From contig JAQOOI010000022.1 of assembly GCA_028554645.1 (NCBI GenBank), positions 2,728,001 to 2,792,000 on the forward strand: a stretch of 64,000 nucleotides of DNA. The letters run 5' to 3'. Below the pieces are notes generated by a model. That model was not told where the DNA came from. It ran no database searches and saw nothing but the letters and a program-made list of their open reading frames with translations. This DNA comes from Omphalotus guepiniiformis. Its lineage: Eukaryota; Basidiomycota; Agaricomycetes; Agaricales; Omphalotaceae. Each line of letters opens with the position of its first letter. Position 1 is the first letter of the stretch. This document shows positions 45,605-56,400 of the stretch, one piece after another. The position numbers and the translations under genes were made by a program.

Positions 45605-46122
45605 TGACTCGTAGCCTGGCAGATCGAGTCACGCAGGAATGACCAGAAACATGAGTAATTTCAATGCTGTTACCTTTCTCGTGTGTGTGTGTTCAAATCA
45701 CAGAGACGATCGAGAAAGAATTGAGTTTGATGTTCTTGCCATGCCTATCCCAACTCAGTGATGCCACTACCAAGAGATAACCTTTCGAATTTTCTTGAAT
45801 CCTATCCCGAAAATCTCCTCTAAGTTGTATAAATGCTGCACCCATTGTTTTTGACTGGCTGTTTAAATTTCAGATCTCAGGATGCCTTGCATACTACACT
45901 TCACCCCTCAATGAAGCGGTAAATCTAGTGTTGTTGACATAACTGAAGTCATATACAGTACCTCTACATATTAAGTACGAGACTGGATTAGACGTAATGT
46001 CTGATCTGTATTTGCACAGTACTTATGCTAAGTGCAGCAGGAAGCTAGAACGCATGCGTAGTTCAGTGGCATCCTGATTATACAAGTGAAACGAGTCTAA
46101 TGTACATTATAATGGAACACAA
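45605..46122. other. Convergent intergenic region, nothing recognised
   Basis: 518 bp between the stop codons of two convergent genes, AT-rich, with a short GT run near 45690. Expected to hold two 3' UTRs. No repeat, RNA gene or exon was found. Confidence 0.4.
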
Positions 46123-49005
46123 TCAAGACTGAGATAAAGTGCGCCGACGAGATGAGCCAGTATTCAGAGGATTTGAGAAAGCCGAGAGCATCGTGGAGAT
46201 ACTTGCTCGTTTCCCGGCAGACCTGCTCGGAGAGGTGGGCCTTCCGTCGCTATTACCAGAGCTAAACGACGATCTGCGGTCATCCTGGTCAGATATGACG
46301 CTCCAGTCCTCGCTCGGGGCCCCTAGGACAGATCCATTGGAGCTATAATCTGACCGAGGCTCGGAGGAAGCTGAATGAGCTCGAGTCCGGTTGCGAATGG
46401 TTGAGTCTTCGGTACCAAGATCTTCGTCATCGCTGTCAAGGACTGGGCGTTTGATTAACGACCGAGCATAGTCTAGATCCCGATAGATGGACTCAATGGC
46501 TGTGGCGACACCATTTTCCTGAAATATAAGACCGTGAGTAAGAAGTCGACATTTTGCTTTGACCACGCACTGATCTAATTTGTTCGCCTAGTAGTCTTGC
46601 GCGGTCTATTTGTTTGGGATCACTGGTGGCCGTAAATAGCGCTTCCGTTAAGGAATCGACGGTCAGCTTCCTCACTCCAGTCCCAACACCCAATGCCTCA
46701 ATTCTGTCTGCCCAAAAGAACTGATCGCCGAAGAAAGGCTTGATCACGGTTGGTATTCCAGCTGAATAAGATCTACTGTAAGCCAAATTCGGCTACTTGT
46801 ATGTTCACTTACCTCTGAGACTAGCACCTGTAGTTCCGGCACCTCCATGATGACAAGCAGCATCAATTCGCCGGAAGAGCCAGTCGTGTGGAATGGATGT
46901 GATGGAATAGATTTGAGGGGGTAGCGGCTCTTCTGGTTCAGCAGCATCTCCAGATTTGGGATGCAGACGGTCCGACCATCCCTTTGAAAGAATGGCATAG
47001 ACACCACTCTGAACAATAGCGTCGATGACACATCGAGTCATTGCTCTAGGATCTGAAACGACAATACTACCGAACCCGATATATACAACCTTCTTCCCAG
47101 CAGAATGTGCAGAATCAATGAATTTCACCAACTCTGGCGGTGGCGACCATTTCTTCGACCCAACATCTGCATCATCGAGGAACCAGTATCCTGCATGGAA
47201 CAGGCTTTGAGAAGACAATTTGAGCACAGCAGCGTAATATTTACCTGTAACGCGAATCCACTCGGGCCAATCCAATGGCGGGGGGACCACAGAAGGACTG
47301 AAATTGTACAAGAAGGGTACTTTATGGGGTTCCATCTTGTCAAGGCTGGTGCTTCCGAGATTCAGAAGATTCCTTCGCCATCGGTTGATCTGACCCGAGA
47401 TCGCACGCCAGAAAACTTGATCAAAAACGACATAGGACTGAAAGTACGTTGCAATAAGTAATAAGCGAAGAATGAAAACGGTCATACCATATAGTTATAG
47501 CCCCCACCCATCTGCAAATGGATACTGCTTAGTACTGCCAATCGTGCTCTGTGAAGAGAAAAACCTCGCTTTACCTTCCGTTCAGGGACAGCAAATGCAT
47601 GGGGATATGCTCGTGTCGTATCCATATTGAATAGAAAGCAGGATGAGTAGCACCATGATACATACCGTGTTCGAGTCCATGTCATAGTAAACGCTCTAAA
47701 GTAGGGAATGGATAGTGCCTCAGCTATGTGGTAGCCGCCCATGGCACTAGGGCTTTCTACTAATACATCTGTCCCTTGACAAGCCTCCCAAGAAGTCTTG
47801 AGGAGATCATCTAACCAGCCACGGAACTATGATAAATATAAACGATCAATCCTTCGACATATGCAAAGAAAGCGTGCCTTCTGAAGAGTTTCCTTCAAGA
47901 AGGATACGGTGAACATGCCATTCTCGACACAAATCCTCATCAGCTCAGCTGGGTCACCACCAACGTAGCCATATTCAATGCCATACTAATAAAGAAGATT
48001 GAGTTGCAAGTGACAGAGCAAAAATTCCCTCGCTCACCGATTCAATCCACTCCCGGAACTCTCCATGAGTTGCTATCCTAACCCTATGGCCATCTGCCAT
48101 TAAACCCTTCGCCAAGGCAATGTATGGTTGAACGTCTCCTCTCGATCCGATCGTCAGGAACGTGAAATGTAGACTCTTTCGGGGCTTAAAAGTCAAGAAT
48201 GTAGATGAGGCGGAGGTGAACATCACGGCTGGCAAGGAGTCTGTCATCTCAGCTACGTCAGCGATACTCATACTCATCCGCGGTTCAAATTCCTCCAAAA
48301 TGAGAGCTTCCCGTTGACCAGGAGTGGGTAAAGAATCTCCCTCCTTGAGACGACTTCTGACGTCCTCTATCTGGCCTTCCAAAAGCTCTACGAAAGAATC
48401 TCGCATATCTTCTGCGTTAAACTCAAAAAAAATCTCCTCGTGTCCGCGAACAATGACTGTCAACCCGTGGTGACCAAAACGTGTCGGTTTCGACTTTTCC
48501 ATGGACAAGATATCCCTTATAGGAAGTGTCATCTAGCAAATCAGATATCAACTTTCAATCCCAGTACGAACAACTGCCTTGAAGACCCTTACCCGTGTTC
48601 TGGAAGTCAACGGACCTGAAGACTTGAAACAAAAGAAGTTCGTGGAAACATAAAGCTTGCCATACACTGGGAGAAGCCGAAATATATACCCAGGGAAATC
48701 TGAATCAACATCAGCACAGACCCTTCGCAGAAGTAGCACATAGCACACTCACATCCAAGCAGATTTTCCTTCTCATCATAGGCAAAGTAGGATCTAAACT
48801 TTTCCACTGCTTCTTCTTCTATGTGAACATCGGGTGTTTCAAGAACACTGTACGCCAAATCCGCGATGCCACTCCATCTGCTACCAACAAAGTTGCTTCC
48901 TGTCCAGGTGATCGTACGCCCCATCCGCGTTCGCGCGTTTTGAACACCTCGATAGGCACCCGTCGAGGTCGTTGGGCAACTCGATTCAGACAGTCCGAAG
49001 TGCAT
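46123..49005 (-). CDS. ATG26: Sterol 3-beta-glucosyltransferase (Atg26/UGT51), N-terminally shortened
   Basis: Transfers glucose from UDP-glucose to ergosterol; in some fungi it acts in pexophagy. The visible protein begins around [20 protein letters not shown] and then has the second GRAM domain ([52 protein letters not shown]). The GT-B catalytic domain follows: [74 protein letters not shown], and the acceptor/UDP site [20 protein letters not shown] with [20 protein letters not shown]. The Ser-rich C-terminus ends RRRTLSQS. The usual first GRAM and PH domains are absent. Candidate in-frame ATGs are 49005 and 48924, both inside sequence that belongs, in another frame, to the broken methyltransferase gene upstream. 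Confidence 0.85.
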
Positions 49006-51379
49006 TGGCAACGCTGTCGATAAAGTCAGGAATGGTCAATTCGAATTTTCGACAACATAACGTCGTGTGTGGCAGATGCTCACAGAATTGCACTCGATTA
49101 CCTCAACGCCGGGCGGGACGTTAAAGGCAAATAAACCCTCTAAAGGGTTATCGGAGTATATTCAACCAAGGAGCTCTGAAGCTAACCTCTAAAGTGTAAG
49201 CAAAGACCTTTTCGTTGTTCTTGTCACGCAAATCCGACACATCTTGGCAATCACAATGAGAAGGTGTTATACACATATCACATTCACATTTAATGAATAA
49301 GTCTGGTGGGTCAGGACAGTAGTCATCAAGTGCTGTACTGTCAGAGTCAAATGAAAGCTGACGTGAGACGTGAGTAGTAGAAAACGAGTCCACGTACAAA
49401 CTATAAGAACTCTCAAGATACTCAAACCCATCTGAAATGTCGGGACCATCTTCATCATCTATATCATTGACAATAGTAATTTCGGCAGCTCCCGCCGCTT
49501 TGGCGGCTGTCGACCATGATTTACTTAGAGTTTCTTGTCTATCGAATGAGGTATACCGTCGGAAAGGAGGGTAACAATAAAATTGAGACTTACCTTGAAA
49601 GACGCACCCGACGTGGCAATGGCTTCTGAGGGCGCGTCGAAGTAGTCGCAATTACTTCGCGCTCTTTACCTTTTCCTTTGGCTGAGCTAGGAAAGGAGCT
49701 GCGTGAGGGTGGCGGAGACCCAAAAAGGCTAACTGTGTCCGGAACCCGACGTTTTTTTCCTTGAGCAGAGCTGTATGAAGTGCTGGTCGAAGAGGACGTG
49801 GAAGTACTTGCAGTCCCTGCGCGCTCTTTGCCTTTGACGAAGCTGGAAGGGGTGGTGACCTTGAAGGAAGGTATTAAGGTACGGGATGTCTCTCGACGCT
49901 TCCTTGGACGTCCCTTCTTCTTGATAGGGTCGGAAGGAGGCAGCGATGGAATCTTGTAGGAAGAGCTGGCAATAGGCGTGGCTGAAGAGCCCCGCAGAGT
50001 GATGTCTACATCAAGATATTGTGGCGTGACGTCTTCATCGTCGAGCATGGGAAGATGACCGCTGGTGATGCCAGATTTATCATCCTGCAGATGCCGTTGC
50101 TATAAAGAAACCTTGTGTAAATCACCTATGCTCTAGTAGAGGGAACTTACACCATACCTTGCCCTTTGACGAGGACGTTGAAGAAAATGTAGTAGATCTG
50201 CGACTGCTAGAGGGAACTGTTGTCGATGTGACTGGAGAAGTTCCACTTGAATCTGTCCTTGCGGCAAGCTGAGAGCTTCGGGATACGAATGGTGTTTGAC
50301 TCTTATCCCTAGCTAAATCCGCCGCTGCAACAGATGACAGTCGACTGTTACCTCTGTCAGATACCACTTTCGGCACGAGTAATGGATAGCGAGAAGTTCG
50401 CGGCGTAGGTTGTGGGGTGGTGCTTCCTGGGCTCTTCAATGACGGGAAAGAAGATGATCTCCGAACAGAGGTATCAAGCGAAGTGCCGGTCTGAGCCAAA
50501 AAAGAGAGATCTGTCGTGGAAGACGAGGACGAAGAAAGAAGAGATAGTTCTCGTCGTCCTGCTTTTTCACTTGCATTTGCTTGACGAGAATCCGAAGGCA
50601 TAGAGCTACCAGCGCGAGTTCTTGAACAAGATGAGGGATGAGGGATCGGGCTGGCGTCAGGAGTGTCTCTACCCCGCCTCTTGTCCAGCACTTGCTCCAT
50701 TTTTTCGACAAGGTCAACTCTATTGAACGGGTTCATCCGTAGCTTTAGTTTTTCCTTGTATGCCTGGGCGTGGAGCCGCGTATTCGTGCTTAACACATCG
50801 GTATGTGCCCAAAGCTCTATGTCGAGGGATTTCTTCGTGAGCTTTTTGCGTTGGGTGGCCGTAAGCTTGTCCCACTCTTCGGAAAGATATGGTGGGTACA
50901 CATCAGCCTTGCGCATCCAGGTATTGTTGGTACCGTCTTCACGATGCCAGTCAGGCCAACTGACCTGAAAGAACCGACTTATAATGAATATCAGATCGGA
51001 CATAAGAACACATGTACCTCATATCTAAGCAAGAGACGTCAGTTAGCTCATCGGCGAGAGCGAGACACGAACACCAAACATATATTAGCTCGTTGTTTTG
51101 AAGCACCTCTTCTCCTACCACCTTGAAACGCCACTCTCTTTCTTCGGAATCATCACCGAAATCTTCGGGCTCTGACTGTGATGAAATATACATTTCATTA
51201 TATTCATCAAGCTCGTCTTGTTCAGAAGCACTGTCATCCGAGGGCATTTGAGAGGAAAGGTTGGAGGAGATGGTCCGTGCGTATTCACAAGGCTGAGTTT
51301 GAAACATTTTGCAGGTGCCAGGGACTGACTCTTGAAACAAGTTGCAGAGTTGAAGCGCTGAAAATGCCATCCTCTCCAT
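48819..51379 (-). pseudogene. Chromodomain H3K9 methyltransferase (Clr4/SUV39-like) lacking its SET core
   Basis: Clr4-type enzymes methylate H3 Lys9 to build heterochromatin. ATGs are possible at 51379, 51307 or 51247. An acidic N-terminus leads to a chromodomain-like segment (REWRFKVVGEEVLQNNELI, then VSWPDWHREDGTNNTWMRKA). A long Ser/Thr-rich linker with GRPRKRR follows, then QETLSKSWSTAAKAAGAAEI and NDIDDEDGPDISDGFEYLES. The pre-SET Cys clusters are CECDMCITPSHCDCQDVSD, EGLFAFNVPPGVEVIECNS and [20 protein letters not shown], ending [17 protein letters not shown]. At that point (48900) the SET domain should begin, but the frame runs into unrelated sequence and stops at 48819. No SET residues (NHSC, catalytic Tyr, post-SET Cys) occur downstream; ATG26 coding sequence starts instead. 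The gene is therefore truncated, or the assembly joins two loci here. Confidence 0.75.
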
Positions 51380-53204
51380 CTCCTCCAGCTACCTTGGACG
51401 ACGATCAGGCTCCGATTTGGCGCGAGAACGATGAACCGACGATGGGCCCAAGTCGTGCTAGCTTAGAGCCTTCCAATCCTGGCCTTCACGATGATCTCAC
51501 CCCCTCTGGGCCCCAGGACTCGGATAATATCGTGGAATATACTCATGGCTCCAGTGTTGCCGATTCTTCAGCTCCTAAAGCAGATCTGGAGCCCCCTCAG
51601 TTTCGCGAAAAGCAAGTCAAGGTGCTTAGGTCTTCTCTTCTGTCTGTGCCTCTAGTTCTTCTTCCCTGGTAAGAGCACCATATTCAGGCGCAACAGGAGG
51701 CAACCCTCTTTCTAGCGTTTTGGCACTCTTGGCTTGGTAGGAAATTGGCCTTGCTCTCATCAGTGGCGGTTTTGGTCCATTGAGTGCTGCTCCGCCCTTT
51801 TGGTTGCTCTTGCAGGTTCTTGCGTCCATGGGCTCTCCCCTTGCTTCGGGCATTTGTCTGCGCCTTCTCTATGAAAGATGCTTTGTCGATTATCGTTCTG
51901 GGTGTTTACTTTCTGCTGTCTGTCTAGCCGAATAAGGTCTATATTGGTGGGCTCCCCGAACATACGCGGCAAGAGGATCTGCAAAACTGCTTTGGAAAAA
52001 TTGGTCACATCGTTGCCATTGAACTCAAGTACGCCACTAGAAATTTGTCACTTTTGCGCATCAAGCTGATCTTGGTATTGTAGGATCGGATATGGTTTTG
52101 TGGTATGTTTATCTGTGTCCCCTATATGCGTTTGTGTTCTTATCAACCACTCTGACCTAGGAATTCGAATCTCGAGAAGCAGCGGAGCTCAGTGTATCAA
52201 AGTACCATGAAGGCACTTTTATGGGAAATAAGATCCGCGTCGAACTATCTCGCGGAGGCGGTAGGACTGCAAAGTATTCCAGTGAACCCGGCGCGTGCTT
52301 TCGGTGCGGACGGATGGGACATTGGGCTAGGTGAGTTGCCTCGTAAACAACTCCATACTTTGTTTCACAGTGCATTTTGAATTTTAGAGAATGTCCTCTT
52401 CATCCTGGGCCGTGAGTGTGATTCTTATCGTTGATCATGATATTTTGATGATAACATTTTCCAGTCCTCCCTCACGTCGTTTAGATCCACCTCCGATTGA
52501 CCCCATGTCAAGGGACTTTCCACCTCCTCGTGATGTACGTTATGACCACCCTCCACGGGATTATCGTAGGCCTGCTACTCCTCCTAGAGACTATTATCCT
52601 CCGATGTCAAGTCGACCTTCGCGCTACGATGACCCTCGGGAACGCGACCGTTACGCACCCCCGCCAATGGACTATAGACATCGCTATCCTGAACCTTCCT
52701 ATCGTGGGCCTCCCCCTCCTCCGCCTGCTTCTTACTCTTGGGACCGCGCTGGCCGGGACGGAAGATGGCATCCACCTCCTGCTTCAGGACGTCCTAGGAC
52801 GCCTCCTAGATATCGAGACGACTATCCTCCACCACGGTAGGCTGTTCTTCGTTCTACCGGTATTTATGTCTCATCTTGTCGACTTTGACTTTTCAGTGAT
52901 TATCCAGAGTACCGTGGACGTCCAATAACGCCTCCTCGGTACGCCCCAGATTACCCTCGGGGCCCCATGACTCCAGAAAGGTATCCCAGGTGAGACTCTC
53001 GTCTAATGTCCGTAATCAGGCGACTCAGCCTTGTGCTTTAGACGTTCTGCCAGCCCTCCCGCTCGTTCTAATACGTATGAATACACTTCTGGGTCTCAAA
53101 ACGGATATCCTTCGACGCCTCCTGGGCCTCCACCTCGATCCAGCCGGGACTATGGACGAGGTTTTGGGCGCGACGCTCCTCCTGATACATATAGACGAGT
53201 ATAA
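51364..53204 (+). CDS. SR-type splicing factor with RRM and CCHC zinc knuckle (RSZ/SRSF7-like)
   Basis: Probably a pre-mRNA splicing regulator. Exon 1 (51364-51621) encodes an acidic, Pro/Ser-rich N-terminus ending QFREKQVK. After a 306-nt intron the RRM starts PNKVYIGGLPEHTRQEDLQN, with RNP2 VYIGGL and RNP1 IGYGFVEFES, completed by EAAELSVSKYHEGTFMGNKI and RVELSRGGG. A zinc knuckle CFRCGRMGHWARECP (CX2CX4HX4C) is split by an intron. The C-terminus is Arg/Asp/Pro/Tyr-rich (YDDPRERDRYAPPPMDYRHR, PRTPPRYRDDYPPPR), a divergent RS/RY domain, ending RDAPPDTYRRV at 53204. RRM plus one knuckle plus Arg-rich tail is the RSZ22/SRSF7 layout. Confidence 0.87.
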
Positions 53205-53439
53205 AAGCGGCGCAAGAACAAAACAGCAAACATGTGAAATGGAGTAACATTGCGACGACCATCTCCGGATGTTCAATGCGTTTTTTCTTCTCCCATTACT
53301 CATAGCGTACGATTTGGACATTCCGGATACGCCTTAACGCTCGGGTCTAAGCCTGTTTCACATTCTATGTACCTTTTAAATAATACTCTATAAGTCATTA
53401 CTGGAAGATCAACTCATATCCAGTGCAAATAAATGTCTA

Positions 53440-56400
53440 TCATGCTGTTTTGCCTTCTGCCATGGCATACAAAATGTCCTTGTCATTCGACTCATCTACG
53501 AGCGCCCGAAGTTTTCCGTCCTTGTTCTTCAGTAAGGCCTGGGGACTGTCAAATTCGACCTGGGAATAGAACAGTCAGAAATGCGCAAATAATTCGCACA
53601 AAAGTTCAACTTACAATGCGACCGGCATCAAGAACCATCTGAAAGGCAATTGATAGGATGATGAATAGATCTGAAGACTTATCCGAAACTTACAATTTTA
53701 TCGGCATCCATGATTGTTTGTAGCCGATGGGCCACAGTTATGAGAGTCACATCTCCCTTCAATTCGTGACGAAGGGAGGATTGGATGACAGCATCCGTCT
53801 TGTAATCTAATAATAAAGAAAGTCAAAATCCCGTCTTACATCCACTTTGACGACTGTACATAGCTGTACTTACCAATGGCAGAGGTAGCTAGTGGGTGTA
53901 GATAGCATACGAGTCAACTTGATTAAGGCAAACCGCAAAGGCCAAAGCATACCTTCATCCAGAATCAAAAGCTTCGAGCCACGCACGATTGCTCGAGCGA
54001 GTGCTAGAATTTGCCGCTGGCCAACGGAGAGATTACCGCCTCCGCTTGAGATTGCGCTGTCCAAAGTAATTCGACCTTCGTCCATATCGTTCTGAAGCGC
54101 AAAGAGCCCAGCTGCACGAAGAGCATCATTCAACGTAGCATCGTCGTATTGGTCGAAGGGATCAAGATTCTGGCGCAAGGTTCCACTAAGGAGCTCAGGC
54201 TAGTTACGCGCAGTTAGCACCTGTATATCCCAAAGGGCCAAGAGTCACTGACAATTTGAGGAATGATTGTGATGTTTGATCGCAAGGCGTCCAAATTTAT
54301 CTTGTCGGTAGGCACGCCGTCGTAGTATACGTTGCCTTCTGTGAAGATACATCTCAAAAGCGAAAGCGTCAGAGAGCTCTACAAGACTTGTAAGTCTTGT
54401 CGTCCAAAACCACCTAAATGAAGAATTACCTTTCCGGAGCCAGTGCGCCCGACTAATGAATGCAGCACCAGAATTGAGTTTCAGTACTAGCATTTAATAG
54501 ATGTAAGACTACCCACCCACGCCTACACGCTCGCCCGACTTGATATCGAAAGAGATGTCATGAAGAACTTTAGGACCATCAGAGGAATAACGAGCGGAAA
54601 GTTTTTCGACTTTGAGCTCCCCGGAGGCGGGCCAGTACGCAGGAGGAACACCATCAGAGGTGGGCTTCGCCTCTTGCTCGATGATTACATAACCTTGAAT
54701 ACGCTCCAGACTAATCACAGTGTCAGTGACCGGCCGATAAGGCGACGCATGCCAGAGCTAACCTATTTCCTGTAGCAAAAAACAATTTACTTCATTTTAT
54801 CAATGACAGCAGCAGAGCAAGATTCTGACCTTGAACTTCAAACTCGTTAAGCGTGCGAACCCACCAAAGGATGAGTGAGCTGAATCCGACTAGATAATGT
54901 TAAATCAGTCTAAATAGTACGTTTCTCTGAATCTGCAGGCCTTACCTGCCATGTTGAGAGAAAAACCGGTAGTAGACGCGGTCTGGCCACGGAAGCAAAC
55001 AAGATACGCGGCAAGTGCAGCAGCGAATAATCCGCCGAGGGCGTCAATCCGGATACATATCCATCGATTGAGGTTATAGAATGTTCGCGCAGCCCTCGAG
55101 TAATTGTTGATACGCCTCAATGATTCCTCAGTAAAAGACTTTTGAACACCATAAGCTCGGATCGAAGCTAACATCAGACATTCAGTTCGACAGGAACTGC
55201 TATGAATTAGATTGCAAACTCACTAAGTCCAGCAATAGCAGCTCCGAAGCTGACATCTAACTCAGCGATTTTCGCAACAGGTGAGATCAATGAACATACT
55301 GTCCGAGCACAGGAGATTTCGCGTTCGACATCTCTCGCTTCACCGACAATTGAGCCTTGATATAGATCTGTCCGCAGACAGCACCGAGAATGGCAACCAG
55401 AACTCCAGGGAAAAAGAAGATAGGTGTGATGATGATGACAGCAAAGAACTTGACAACCATGGTCACTGAAATTTCGGAGACATACTGTAGCCACATGGCG
55501 ACAGGACCATCCACTAGAGAACAATGTAAGTAAAAGTACTCCCGTAGTCGAATCACAATTAACCCACTGCTCGAATATCCTGAGTGCATCTTGCTATGAC
55601 GCGAGAGGTAGGAGTCGTGTCTAGCCACCTAGAGTTTTAAGTCAAAAAATTAATGATAAGTATAGGCTGGCAGAGAATGAGCACCGAAGCGTCGTCCCGA
55701 GGATGGATGCAATTAGTTCCCGATGTATCGCCCGAGAAGCCCGGACAGTCCCAAACACGTAAATCATAGAGCCAATAGTGTACACAGTCACCCCGCAGAG
55801 AACAATTAAACCTATGGAAAAATCAGTTCTAAACTAAAAGTCAGATGACCCAGAGCGTACTATAGAATTCAATAAACCTAAAAAGCGATCAGGACCGGTA
55901 TAGTATGCAGAGAAATGCGACTTACTTGAAGACAGGCACATCAGCAGGATCATTGTGAAGGTCATATTGGCGAGCCCAATACCCCAAGAAGTATGTCTGA
56001 GCAGTGCTGAACAACTCGGTAACGACTAAAGCAAAGATGAAGGCCAAGAAGAACGTCCAGGAGTATTTGCCACCCATGCTTGTCAGGTACATTTTCACTA
56101 ATCGATGCATTTAATGTGAGTGTTTGACATCAAGTCTGTTTCAACTACGCACCTGCAGCCCAACTGACATGCCCTTCTTGGATTTCTTCGGCTACAATGA
56201 GCTTTCCGCTGCTCTTGAATTCATCAGCGGGGGTTTGTTCGTCCACTTCTTCACCGGCTTTGTCTAATTTCCGTTGATCGTTTGCAGCCTCCTCCGACAG
56301 CGCCTTGTCCTGTTTGAATGCGTCTTGAACTGTGCCCTGGCTTTCAATGTGGCCGTCTTTAATCGCGACAACGAAAACAGCGATAGGACGAGCCATAGCG

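Noticed and set aside
48607..50048. A genuine methyltransferase-glucosyltransferase fusion protein
   Set aside because: The two reading frames differ at the junction and no donor/acceptor pair of the right phase was found.
51178..51363. N-terminal extension of the SR protein upstream of 51364
   Set aside because: The frame is open but antisense to the methyltransferase first exon, and its residues show no RRM- or SR-like character.
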